Origin: DATKEG01 sp035544515
GTDB taxonomy: Bacteria > Acidobacteriota > Vicinamibacteria > Fen-336
DNA length: 16,311 nucleotides
Direction: 5' to 3'
Assembly (NCBI GenBank): GCA_035544515.1
Contig: DATKEG010000211.1
Span: 1-16,311, forward strand
Shown here one piece after another: positions 1 through 6,951 of this stretch. Under the pieces are notes generated by a model. That model ran no database searches and had not been told where the DNA came from. It was given only the letters and a program-made list of their open reading frames with translations. Made by a program: the position numbers and the translations under genes. Each line of letters begins with the position of its first letter. Positions within the stretch are counted from its first letter, which is position 1.

Positions 1-80
1 GCCCTCCAGCTCCGCGTGGTTCTTCGTGATCGCGCGCAGGGAAACGCTCCGCCTGCGGGGCGGCATTTCCCGGCCGGCGG
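1..80. other. Left-edge stretch, no assignable gene
   Basis: No complete gene can be supported here. On the minus strand, positions 39 to 1 read as 13 codons beginning with CTG (LRAITKNHAELEG) and running off the window. This looks protein-like, so it could be the 5' end of a divergent gene, but there is no ATG, GTG or TTG and no clear ribosome binding site. On the plus strand, frame 1 is open to a TGA at 82-84 and could equally be the tail of an upstream gene. Sequence left of the window would decide. Confidence 0.25.
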
Positions 81-111
81 TTGAAACGGGAAAACGGGCT
101 TGCGCTATACT
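81..111 (+). promoter_or_regulatory. Candidate sigma-70 promoter for the zinc-ribbon/nucleoside operon
   Basis: A TTGAAA box (81-86) and a TATACT box (106-111) are separated by 19 bases, slightly longer than the ideal 17. Both differ from the rest of this very GC-rich window. The predicted transcript would start near 118, about 20 bases before the ATG at 141 and just ahead of its GGAGG ribosome binding site. No operator or riboswitch is visible. This is the only promoter-like sequence seen upstream of the whole plus-strand operon. Confidence 0.5.
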
Positions 112-140
112 CCGAGCCGTCTTTCCCGGAGGCTTCCCCC

Positions 141-467
141 ATGCCGGATCGCCCCTTGCGTCTCGGCGATGTCACAGACGACTACTGCCCGCGCTGCCGC
201 CTGCTGCTCAACCACGACGTCGCGAGCATGGCCGGCAGCGACGTGGCCAAGGTCACCTGCCGGACCTGCTACAACACGCACGACTACCGCCACGCCCAGG
301 TGCCCGCGCGCCGCCGCTCCAAGAAGGACGACGCCAAGAGCCTCATGGACCAGGTGCTCGCCTCCATGCCGACCCTGCCGCAGGCGCCCGCTCCCCCGCC
401 GCCGCCCGACCTACGACCCAGGCGCCGGGACCTCTGGGCCGAGGTCGAGCGCCTGAAGAAGAAGTAG
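141..467 (+). CDS. Small zinc-ribbon hypothetical protein
   Basis: A 108-residue protein with two CxxC pairs, CPRC (residues 16-19) and CRTC (residues 40-43), spaced as in a zinc ribbon. The ribbon is followed by a basic stretch (ARRRSKK, about 56-62), a Pro/Ala linker (about 80-90) and a charged tail rich in Lys and Arg. No enzyme motif, signal peptide or membrane segment is visible. The ATG at 141 is chosen because GGAGG (128-132) lies eight bases upstream; the open frame extends further up but without a better start. It is the first gene of the operon and ends seven bases before the phosphorylase start, so it is probably co-transcribed. The zinc ribbon is read from the sequence, and a nucleic-acid or regulatory role would be a guess. 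I do not recognise a named family. Confidence 0.8.
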   Translation: MPDRPLRLGDVTDDYCPRCRLLLNHDVASMAGSDVAKVTCRTCYNTHDYRHAQVPARRRSKKDDAKSLMDQVLASMPTLPQAPAPPPPPDLRPRRRDLWAEVERLKKK

Positions 468-474
468 GGCCGCC

Positions 475-1794
475 CTGCGCGCCGTCGACGTCATCCAGCG
501 CAAGCGGGACGGCGCCGAGCTCACCCGCGAGGAGATCGCGTTCTTCATCGAGGGGTACACCCGCGGCCAGGTGGCGGAGTACCAGGCCTCGGCCCTGGCC
601 ATGGCCATCTTCTTCCGCGGGATGACCGCGGCGGAGACGGTCGCGCTGACCGAAGCGATGATGCGCACGGGCGAGGTCCTCGACCTCGGCGACCTGCCCG
701 GTCCCAAGGTGGACAAGCACTCCACGGGCGGGGTGGGCGACAAGACGTCGCTGGTGCTGGCCCCGCTCGCCGCCGCTTGCGGCGTGTGCGTGCCGATGAT
801 CTCCGGCCGCGGCCTGGGACACACGGGCGGCACGCTCGACAAGCTGGAAGCCATCCCCGGGTTTCGCGTGGACCTCTCCCTGGCGGCGTTTCGCGCCGTC
901 CTGCGCCAGACCGGGCTCGGCCTGATCGGCCAGACGGCCGAGATCGCCCCCGCCGACCGCAAGCTCTACGCGCTGCGCGACGTGACCGCGACCGTGGAGA
1001 GCCGCCCGCTCATCGCCGCATCCATAATGAGCAAGAAGATGGCGGAGGGGATCGACGCGCTCGTGCTGGACGTCAAGACGGGCGACGGCGCCTTCATCAA
1101 GCCCCTTCCCGAGTCGAGGGCGCTCGCGGAGACGATGGTGCAGATCGGGAGCGGGATGGGCAAGAAGGTGGCCGCCCTCATCACGGACATGGACCAGCCG
1201 CTGGGCCGCGCGGTGGGCAACGCGCTCGAGACCGCGGAGTGCATCGAAACGCTCAAGGGCCGCGGTCCGCGCGACCTGGAATCGCTCTCCCTGGAGCTGG
1301 CGGCCTGGATGCTCGTCCTGGGAGGCGTCGCGCCGGCGCTCGAGCCCGCGCGGACGCGGGCGCGCGCGGCCCTGGCCTCGGGGGCGGGGCTGCGGAAGTT
1401 CCAGGAGGTCATCGAGCACCAGGGCGGCGACCCGCGCGTGTGCGACGAGCCGTGGCTGCTGCCCCGCGCGCGCGAGACGGTCGACCTCACCGCGGAAGAG
1501 GACGGGCGCGTGGCCGGCATCGGCTGCCGGGCGGTGGGCCACGCGGCCATGCTGCTCGGCGCCGGGCGCGAGACGATGGAGGGCCGCATCGACCCCGCGG
1601 TGGGCATCGTCTTGCGCAAGAAGGTGGGCGAACTGGTCATGACGGGCGAGCCGGTCCTGACCGTTCACGTCAACGAGCGGCGGCGGCTGGGTGAAGCCAT
1701 GGAGATCCTGCGCCGCGCGGTGCGGCTGGCTCCCGAGGCGAGCCCGCCCGGGGCCCTGGTCAAGGACGTGCTCCGGTCCCAGGAGGCATCGTGA
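475..1794 (+). CDS. pdp: Pyrimidine-nucleoside (thymidine) phosphorylase
   Basis: Cytoplasmic enzyme that splits thymidine, deoxyuridine or uridine with phosphate into base and (deoxy)ribose-1-phosphate. Family landmarks are in order: the RKRDG N-terminal helix, DKHSTGGVGD (residues 80-89, H82), the signature SGRGLGHTGGT from residue 110, LYALRD with R168, and SIMSKK with S183 and K187; these match the catalytic and base-binding residues of E. coli DeoA. With a CTG start at 475 the protein is 439 residues, the usual length, and begins (M)RAVDVIQRKRDG, which fits the conserved Pdp N-terminus. No ATG, GTG or TTG exists between the in-frame TGA at 454 and GTG 571. Starting at 571 would delete about 32 conserved residues. 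It follows the zinc-ribbon gene by seven bases and overlaps the transporter start (GTGA). Pdp and DeoA cannot be cleanly told apart by eye. Confidence 0.93.
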   Translation: MRAVDVIQRKRDGAELTREEIAFFIEGYTRGQVAEYQASALAMAIFFRGMTAAETVALTEAMMRTGEVLDLGDLPGPKVDKHSTGGVGDKTSLVLAPLAAACGVCVPMISGRGLGHTGGTLDKLEAIPGFRVDLSLAAFRAVLRQTGLGLIGQTAEIAPADRKLYALRDVTATVESRPLIAASIMSKKMAEGIDALVLDVKTGDGAFIKPLPESRALAETMVQIGSGMGKKVAALITDMDQPLGRAVGNALETAECIETLKGRGPRDLESLSLELAAWMLVLGGVAPALEPARTRARAALASGAGLRKFQEVIEHQGGDPRVCDEPWLLPRARETVDLTAEEDGRVAGIGCRAVGHAAMLLGAGRETMEGRIDPAVGIVLRKKVGELVMTGEPVLTVHVNERRRLGEAMEILRRAVRLAPEASPPGALVKDVLRSQEAS

Positions 1795-3140
1795 GCCCCC
1801 TGCTGGCCATCCTGCTCGCCCAGGCCTCCGATCCGCTGGCGCAGATGCGCGACACGAACCTGTCCGTGCCCCTGGCCCAGCGCCTGATCGGGCTGCTCGG
1901 CCTCGCCACCATGCTGCTCATCGCCTGGCTCATGAGCTACGACCGCCGGCGCATCTCCTGGCGGCTGGTGGCGGCGGGCCTCGCCCTGCAGGGCGTGTTC
2001 GGCGTGCTGGTGCTGAAGACGGCGCCCGGCCGCTGGTTCTTCGAGAAGGTCGGCCAACTCGTCAGCCGCATGCTGGACTTCGTGGTGGCGGGCGCGCGTT
2101 TCGCCTTCGGCTACCTGGTGGACTTCGCGCCCCCGGCGGGCGTGGCCCCGGAGGCGGGCATACCCGTCTTCGCCTTCCGCGTGCTGCCGACCATCATCTT
2201 CGTCTCCTCGCTCATGTCGGTGCTCTATTACCTGGGCGTGATGCAGTGGGTGGTCAAGGGCATCGCCTGGGTGATGCAGAAGACGCTCGGTACCTCCGGC
2301 GCGGAGACGCTCTCGGCCAGCGGCAACATCTTCCTGGGCCAGACCGAGGCCCCCCTCCTCATCAAGCCGTTCGTCGGAAAGATGACGCCGTCCGAGCTGT
2401 TCACGGTGATGGTCGGCGGCTTCGCCACCGTGGCCGGCGGCGTGCTGGCCGCCTACGTGGCGCTGCTCCAGGGCTACTTTCCCTCCATCGCCGGCCACCT
2501 GCTGGCGGCGAGCGTGATGAACGCGCCGGCCGGTCTGCTCCTGGCCAAGATCATCCGGCCCGAGACGGACGTCCCCGCCACCAGGGACACGCTGCGCATC
2601 GACGTCGAGCAGACGACCCACAGCATCATCGAGTCGGCGGCCGAGGGCGCCGCGGTGGGCGTGCAGCTCGCCATCAACGTGGCCGGCATGCTGATCGCGT
2701 TCATCGCCCTCGTCGCCCTGCTCAACTACGGGATCGGCTGGGTGGCGGAGACGGTCTTCGGCCTGCCCGGGCTCACGCTCCAGTCCATCCTCGGCACGCT
2801 CCTGCGGCCGCTGGCCTGGGTGATGGGGGTGCCCTGGCAGGACACCGCCTACGTGGGCGGCCTGATCGGCTTGAAGACGGTGCTCAATGAGTTCCTGGCC
2901 TACACGCAGTTCGCGCATGACCTGTCGGCGGGAGTGGCGGTGCACCCGCGCAGCGCGGTCATCGCCGCCTACGCCCTGCTCGGCTTCGCCAACTTCTCCA
3001 GCATCGCCATCCAGCTCGGCGGCATCGGCGGCCTCGCCCCCGAGCGCCGCAGCGAGATCGCCCGCTTCGGCCTGCGGGCGATGATAGCGGGCAACCTGGC
3101 CGCGTTCATGAGCGCGTGTTGGGCGGGGATGCTGCTGTGA
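1791..3140 (+). CDS. nupC: CNT-family nucleoside:cation symporter
   Basis: A 449-residue inner-membrane concentrative nucleoside transporter that would import nucleosides for the phosphorylases on either side. Family motifs are clear: SGNIFLGQTEAPLLIKPF around residues 177-194 (Q184/E186 region, nucleoside binding), LFTVMVGGFATVAGG shortly after, GLKTVLNEFLAY around N366-E367 (the second binding loop), and the Gly-rich C-terminal FANFSSIAIQLGGIGG. Numerous hydrophobic helices span the protein, and residues 1-12 are also hydrophobic. The GTG start at 1791 overlaps the pdp stop by four bases, indicating translational coupling. The gene ends at 3140 with a C-terminus (AGNLAAFMSACWAGMLL) whose DNA is duplicated 167 bases downstream. 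Purine versus pyrimidine preference cannot be read from the sequence. Confidence 0.92.
   Translation: MSPLLAILLAQASDPLAQMRDTNLSVPLAQRLIGLLGLATMLLIAWLMSYDRRRISWRLVAAGLALQGVFGVLVLKTAPGRWFFEKVGQLVSRMLDFVVAGARFAFGYLVDFAPPAGVAPEAGIPVFAFRVLPTIIFVSSLMSVLYYLGVMQWVVKGIAWVMQKTLGTSGAETLSASGNIFLGQTEAPLLIKPFVGKMTPSELFTVMVGGFATVAGGVLAAYVALLQGYFPSIAGHLLAASVMNAPAGLLLAKIIRPETDVPATRDTLRIDVEQTTHSIIESAAEGAAVGVQLAINVAGMLIAFIALVALLNYGIGWVAETVFGLPGLTLQSILGTLLRPLAWVMGVPWQDTAYVGGLIGLKTVLNEFLAYTQFAHDLSAGVAVHPRSAVIAAYALLGFANFSSIAIQLGGIGGLAPERRSEIARFGLRAMIAGNLAAFMSACWAGMLL
3086..3140 (+). repeat. 55-bp direct repeat, copy 1 (3' end of nupC)
   Basis: The last 55 bases of the transporter gene, including its stop, recur exactly at 3253-3307. 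The match is bounded by mismatches on both sides (T/C before, A/G after), so it is 55 bases long with a 167-base offset. This copy encodes AGNLAAFMSACWAGMLL in the transporter frame. Its final GTGA contains both the transporter stop and a GTG (3137) that would have been the punA start before the insertion. Confidence 0.97.
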
Positions 3141-3307
3141 ATCGCCCGCAGGCCCGGCCACAAGCCAGCGGAGCCGCGCCGAGCCGGATTCACTCCGGCG
3201 AAGGCGCGGGGGGTCCGGGGGGCCGACGCAGGCCCCCCGGCTCGATGACGCCAGCGGGCAACCTGGCCGCGTTCATGAGCGCGTGTTGGGCGGGGATGCT
3301 GCTGTGA
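3137..3307 (+). CDS. 56-codon relay ORF between nupC and punA
   Basis: Starting at the GTG that overlaps the transporter stop (GTGA, 3137-3140), an uninterrupted frame runs through the insert and ends at the TGA (3305-3307) that overlaps the punA start. It encodes 56 residues: a low-complexity Arg/Gly/Pro stretch, then AGNLAAFMSACWAGMLL, the duplicated transporter C-terminus. The offset of 167 bases (2 modulo 3) moves a ribosome re-initiating in the old punA frame into the transporter frame, where it meets the duplicated stop. I infer a role in passing ribosomes to punA rather than a functional protein. It may be untranslated, or the locus may be an assembly artefact. Confidence 0.3.
   Translation: MNRPQARPQASGAAPSRIHSGEGAGGPGGRRRPPGSMTPAGNLAAFMSACWAGMLL
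3141..3252. other. 112-bp insert with strong hairpins between duplicated ends
   Basis: Unique sequence lying between the two 55-bp repeats. It holds a perfect 10-base stem, CCGGGGGGCC (3215-3224) and GGCCCCCCGG (3231-3240), with loop GACGCA, and a smaller six-base stem GCCGGA/TCCGGC (3183-3188, 3194-3199). There is no T-run after the strong stem, so it is a poor intrinsic terminator. It resembles a dispersed intergenic palindrome (REP-like or MITE-like), but other copies cannot be looked for within this window. It may stabilise the upstream mRNA or dampen punA expression. Confidence 0.6.
3253..3307 (+). repeat. 55-bp direct repeat, copy 2 (punA leader)
   Basis: Exact second copy of the transporter's last 55 bases, ending in the GTGA in which GTG (3304) starts punA. 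It supplies punA with the same upstream context, including GGGCGGGGATG-type purine-rich sequence, that it would have had if it directly overlapped nupC. The likely ancestral arrangement is therefore nupC-GTGA-punA with no gap. Confidence 0.97.
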
Positions 3308-4134
3308 GCGCGCTCGCCGAGATCGGCGAGGCCGTGCGGGCCATCGAGTCGCGCTCGCCGCTGCGGCCGGCGGTGGGCCTGGTGCTCGGCTCCGGCCTGG
3401 GCGCCTTCGCGCAGTCCCTGGAGGGGCCCGCGGTCATCCCGTACGGCGACATCCCGCACTTCCCCGCTTCCACGGCCATCGGACACAAGGGAGAGCTCCT
3501 GCTCGGCCGGTCGAACGGCGTGCCCGTGGCGGTGATGTCCGGCCGCGTGCACTACTACGAGGGCTACCGCCCCCCGGAGGTCGTCTTCCCGGTGCGCGTG
3601 CTGGCCCGGCTCGGGGTGAAGGTGCTCGTCCTGACCAACGCGGCGGGCAGCGTGAACGTGAACTACAAGCCGGGCGAGCTGATGGTGATCAGCGACCACA
3701 TCAACCTGATGGGGACGAACCCGCTCGTCGGGCCCAACGACGAGCAGCTCGGCCCGCGCTTCTTCGACATGAGCGAGGCGTACGACCCCGCGCTGCGGCA
3801 GATCGCGGAGAAGGCGTGCGGGAAGGCGGGCGTCACCGTGCGCCACGGCGTGTACGTGGCGGTGACGGGCCCGTCGTACGAGACGCCGGCCGAGATCCGC
3901 GCCTTCCGCACCCTGGGGGCCGACGCGGTGGGAATGTCCACGGTCCCGGAGGTGATCGCGGCCCGGCACATGGGCGTGCGCGTGCTGGCGATCTCGTGCA
4001 TCACCAACCTGGCCGCGGGCGTGAGCAGGAAGAAGCTCGACCATCTCGAGGTGCTGGAGGTCGGCCGCCGGGCGCAGGCCAGCCTGGCCGACGTGCTCTC
4101 GCGCATCATCCAGGAGGCGGCGAAGCAGGCATGA
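3304..4134 (+). CDS. punA: Purine-nucleoside phosphorylase (trimeric type)
   Basis: A 276-residue cytoplasmic enzyme converting inosine or guanosine plus phosphate to hypoxanthine or guanine and ribose-1-phosphate. It has the PNP/MTAP family landmarks in order: phosphate loop GSGLGAF (S30), RVHYYEGY (R81, H83, E86), NAAGS (112-116), GPSYETPAE (E193), VGMSTVPE (M211) and ITNLAAG (N235). E193, M211 and N235 keep the spacing of the human/bovine E201-M219-N243 purine-binding set, which supports 6-oxopurine specificity. GTG 3304 is chosen over the upstream TTG 3283 because the latter lies inside the duplicated transporter tail, and because GTGA coupling is the rule in this operon. It overlaps cdd by four bases (ATGA). 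Hypoxanthine made here is the substrate of the Hpt encoded at 9874-9365. Confidence 0.95.
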   Translation: MSALAEIGEAVRAIESRSPLRPAVGLVLGSGLGAFAQSLEGPAVIPYGDIPHFPASTAIGHKGELLLGRSNGVPVAVMSGRVHYYEGYRPPEVVFPVRVLARLGVKVLVLTNAAGSVNVNYKPGELMVISDHINLMGTNPLVGPNDEQLGPRFFDMSEAYDPALRQIAEKACGKAGVTVRHGVYVAVTGPSYETPAEIRAFRTLGADAVGMSTVPEVIAARHMGVRVLAISCITNLAAGVSRKKLDHLEVLEVGRRAQASLADVLSRIIQEAAKQA

Positions 4135-4538
4135 GCGGGACCCCGCCCCGCGGGCTCGACGACCTGGCGGCCCGGGCGCGCCGGGCGCGCCGCCGCGCCC
4201 ATGCGCCCTTCTCGCGGTTCAAGGTCGGCGCCGCCCTGCGCACCGCCAACGGCGAGGTCGTCACGGGCTGCAACATCGAGAACGCGTCGTACGGCCTCAC
4301 CCTCTGCGCGGAGCGCGTGGCCGTGTTCAAGGCCGTCTCGGAGGGGCGGCGGAGGTTCGACGCCATCGCGGTGGCGGTGGACTCGCCCAAGCTGGCTGCA
4401 CCCTGCGGCCCGTGCCGGCAGATCCTGTGGGAGCTGTGTGGGGACATCTGGGTGCACATGGTGGACCTCGGGAGAAAGACGCTGACCCTGCCCATGTCCG
4501 AGCTCCTGCCCTACCCCTTCGACCGACGGAACCTCTGA
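4131..4538 (+). CDS. cdd: Cytidine deaminase
   Basis: A 135-residue cytoplasmic zinc enzyme that deaminates cytidine or deoxycytidine to (deoxy)uridine, feeding the pyrimidine phosphorylase at the head of the operon. Motifs are FKVGAAL, GCNIENASYG (N48 and E50, ribose contacts), LCAERVA with zinc ligand C59 and catalytic E61, and PCGPCRQ with zinc ligands C92 and C95. This is the short, tetrameric CDA type with three cysteine ligands. The ATG at 4131 overlaps the punA stop (ATGA). A longer open frame continues upstream within punA but carries no family sequence. The N-terminus is Arg/Ala-rich, and the protein ends shortly after the LLPYPF motif typical of the family. Confidence 0.95.
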   Translation: MSGTPPRGLDDLAARARRARRRAHAPFSRFKVGAALRTANGEVVTGCNIENASYGLTLCAERVAVFKAVSEGRRRFDAIAVAVDSPKLAAPCGPCRQILWELCGDIWVHMVDLGRKTLTLPMSELLPYPFDRRNL

Positions 4539-4569
4539 AACGAAACGGATCACCGCAGGAGACGGAGGG

Positions 4570-5979
4570 ATGAAGAAAGGGATCTGCCGCAAGGGAATCG
4601 CGGGCCTGGCGCTGGGAGCCGCCATGGGCGGCAACCCGGCGTTCGCGGCGGAGCGGGCGGCCGCCGACCTCATCGTGCAGTCCGGCACCGTCGTCACCGT
4701 GGACCGGGACCGGCGTGTGATCGAGGACGGCGCGGTGGCCGTCCGCGACGGACGCATCGTGGCCGTGGGCACGCGCGCCGAGGTGCGGTCGGGCCACACC
4801 GCGAAGGAGACGCTCGACGCCGGGGGCGGCCTCGTCCTGCCCGGGCTCATCAACGCGCACACCCACGCGCCGATGGTTCTCTTCCGCGGCGTGGCCGACG
4901 ACCTGCGCCTGATGGACTGGCTGCGGAACTACATCTTCCCTGCCGAGAAGGAGAACGTCACCGCCGCCTTCGTCAAGGCCGGCACGCGCCTGGCCGCGCT
5001 GGAGATGATCCGCTCCGGCACCACGACCTTCGTGGACATGTACTACTTCGAGGACCAGGTGGCGGAGGCCTGCGACGAGGCGGGGTTGCGCTGCGTGGCC
5101 GGGGAGACCCTGATCGAGTTCCCCGCGCCCGACAACGCGACGATCCCGGAGGCCCTGGCCTACGCGGAGCGCTTCCTGAAGCGCTGGGCCGGCCACCCGC
5201 GCGTGACGGCCGCGGTGGCGCCGCACTCGACCTACCTCGCCTCCCCCGACACGCTGCGCGCCGCGCGCGTGCTGGCCGACCGCTTCCGCGCCCCGCTCCT
5301 CATCCACCTCTCGGAATCGGCCGACGAGCAGAAACAGGTGCAGGAGCGCTACGGGAAATCGCCGACCCGGCACCTCGACGACCTGCGGCTCCTGCGCAAG
5401 GGCGTGGTCGGCGCCCACGGCATCTACCTCACGCCCGAGGACCGCGCGCTGTTGCGCGAGGCGGAGTCCGGCGTCGTGCACTGCCCGCAGAGCAACATGA
5501 AGCTCTCGTCCGGCGCCGCGCCCGTGCGCGACATGCTGCGGGAAGGCGTGCGTCTCGGGCTGGGCACCGACGGCGCGGCCAGCAACAACGACCTCGACAT
5601 GTTCGAGGAGATGCTGACGGCGGCCCTGCTCGCCAAGCACACCACGGGGGACCCGACCGCCGCTCCGGCCGCCGCGGTCCTGGAGATGGCCACCCTCGGC
5701 GGCGCGCGCGCCCTGGGCCTGGAGAAGGAGCTGGGATCCCTGGAGCCCGGCAAGCGGGCCGACCTCATCGTGGTCGGCCGTTCCGAGCCCCGCCTGCATC
5801 CGCTCTACGACACGGTCTCGCACCTGGTGTACGCGGCCAAGGGCGCGGACGTGCGCCACGCCGTGGTCGAGGGCCGCGTGATCATGCGCGACCGCCGCGT
5901 GCTCACCCTCGACGCCGCGGCCGTGCTGGCCGAGGCCGAGCGCCGTCGCGCGGGCGTGGCCAGGAGCGTGCGGCGGTGA
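4570..5979 (+). CDS. Exported MTA/SAH/adenosine-deaminase-like amidohydrolase
   Basis: A 469-residue amidohydrolase-superfamily protein closest in appearance to 5'-methylthioadenosine/S-adenosylhomocysteine deaminase (MtaD, which often also acts on adenosine). Metal-site motifs are NAHTHAP (H97, H99), HLSES (H246), GAHG (H283) and GTDGAASNN (D334). The substrate-loop region FRGVADDLRLMDWL is typical of MtaD and related enzymes. Unusually, the N-terminus is a Sec-type signal: KKGICRK, hydrophobic GIAGLALGAAMGG, then NPAFA and a probable cut before residue 27. AGGAG (4557-4561) eight bases before the ATG supports this start, and no good start exists after the signal. The product would be inosine-type nucleosides in the periplasm, ready for import and PunA. 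It lies 31 bases after cdd and overlaps murQ by GTGA. Alternatives are guanine or other aminohydrolases. Confidence 0.82.
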   Translation: MKKGICRKGIAGLALGAAMGGNPAFAAERAAADLIVQSGTVVTVDRDRRVIEDGAVAVRDGRIVAVGTRAEVRSGHTAKETLDAGGGLVLPGLINAHTHAPMVLFRGVADDLRLMDWLRNYIFPAEKENVTAAFVKAGTRLAALEMIRSGTTTFVDMYYFEDQVAEACDEAGLRCVAGETLIEFPAPDNATIPEALAYAERFLKRWAGHPRVTAAVAPHSTYLASPDTLRAARVLADRFRAPLLIHLSESADEQKQVQERYGKSPTRHLDDLRLLRKGVVGAHGIYLTPEDRALLREAESGVVHCPQSNMKLSSGAAPVRDMLREGVRLGLGTDGAASNNDLDMFEEMLTAALLAKHTTGDPTAAPAAAVLEMATLGGARALGLEKELGSLEPGKRADLIVVGRSEPRLHPLYDTVSHLVYAAKGADVRHAVVEGRVIMRDRRVLTLDAAAVLAEAERRRAGVARSVRR

Positions 5980-6911
5980 CCGCCCGCCGGAGCGCGCGGC
6001 CGCGCAGGCCCCCGGCCCCGGCCAGCCGCTGGTCCTCGCTCTCCACGGAGACGCGCAACCCGCGCAGCGCCCGCCTGGACACTCTGCCCACGGACAGGGT
6101 CGTGGCCCTCCTCCTGGACGAGGACCGGCGGGCGATCGTGGCCGCGTCCCGGGAGCGCCGGTCCATCACGCGGGCGGCCGAGGAGCTCGCGCGCGCGCTC
6201 GAAGGGGACGGCTCCGTCGTGTTCCTGGGCGCGGGCACCAGCGGCCGCCTGGCCGTCCTCGAGGCCGCGGAGTGCCCGCCGACCTTCGGCACCGATCCCG
6301 CGCGCATCCGCGCCGTGATCGCGGGGGGCGAGGGCGCGGTGTTCCGCGCGGTGGAGGGCGCCGAGGACCGCACCGGCGACGGCCGCCGGGAAGGCGGACG
6401 CCTTTCGGGGCGGGACGTCCTGGTGGGCATCTCGGCCAGCTCGGTGACGGCGTTCGTGCGCGGCGCCCTCCAGGCGGCGCGCGCGCGCGGCGCGCGGACG
6501 GTGCTCGTCACGTGCGCCCCCGACCCCGCGCTGCGGCGGCTGGCCGACGTGGTGGTCGCCGTCCGCACCGGCCCGGAGGTGTTGACCGGATCCACGCGCC
6601 TCAAGGCGGGCTCCGCCACCAAGGCGGTGCTCAACGCGATGACGACCGCCGCGATGGTGCGGCTCGGCAAGGTCTACGAGAACCTGATGGTGGACCTCCG
6701 CCAGGGCTCCGCCAAGCTGCAGGACCGCGCCCGCCGGATCGTGGCCGCCGCGGCGGCCGTATCGGGGGAAGAAGCGCGGGACCTGCTGCAGGCCGCGGAC
6801 GGGGAGGTCAAGACCGCCATCGTGATGGGACGCCTCGGGGCCGACGCCCCTGCCGCCCGCCGCCGCCTGGCCGCCGCGCGCGGCCACGTCCGGGCGGCGC
6901 TGAAGACGTGA
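5976..6911 (+). CDS. murQ: N-acetylmuramic acid 6-phosphate etherase
   Basis: A 311-residue SIS-domain lyase that removes D-lactate from MurNAc-6-P to give GlcNAc-6-P in the cytoplasm. Matches to the family are LSTETRNP near the N-terminus, GAGTSGRL, AAECPPTFGT with E99, VEGAED with E130 (the 31-residue spacing equals that of catalytic E83 and E114 in E. coli MurQ), EVLTGSTRLKAG and ENLMVDL. About 26 Arg/Pro/Ser residues precede the usual N-terminus, so the true start may be later, but GTG 5976 gives the GTGA overlap that recurs here. The conserved loop normally read as GIAASGRTPYV is GISASSVTAFV (151-161), replacing Gly-Arg by Ser-Val. The gene ends the nucleoside operon and faces nagB across a 40-base gap with no obvious terminator. 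Confidence 0.92.
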   Translation: MTARRSARPRRPPAPASRWSSLSTETRNPRSARLDTLPTDRVVALLLDEDRRAIVAASRERRSITRAAEELARALEGDGSVVFLGAGTSGRLAVLEAAECPPTFGTDPARIRAVIAGGEGAVFRAVEGAEDRTGDGRREGGRLSGRDVLVGISASSVTAFVRGALQAARARGARTVLVTCAPDPALRRLADVVVAVRTGPEVLTGSTRLKAGSATKAVLNAMTTAAMVRLGKVYENLMVDLRQGSAKLQDRARRIVAAAAAVSGEEARDLLQAADGEVKTAIVMGRLGADAPAARRRLAAARGHVRAALKT

Positions 6912-6951
6912 GGTGGCGGTCGACTCGGTCCGGGCCGGGTTCGCGGGCGGT

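Noticed and set aside
1..39. Possible minus-strand gene beginning with CTG at the left edge
   Set aside because: Only 13 codons are visible with no ribosome binding site or homology that can be judged; kept only as a note.
1665..3161. 498-codon open frame on the minus strand opposite the transporter
   Set aside because: It is rich in His, Arg, Gly and Glu with no domain, as expected from the complement of a GC-rich gene. The plus strand encodes a clear CNT transporter.
3215..3240. Intrinsic terminator after nupC
   Set aside because: The stem is strong, but no T-run follows and punA, clearly part of the same operon, lies directly downstream.
4327..5859. 510-codon minus-strand open frame opposite the amidohydrolase
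   Set aside because: His/Arg/Gly/Val-rich shadow sequence; the amidohydrolase metal motifs are all on the plus strand.
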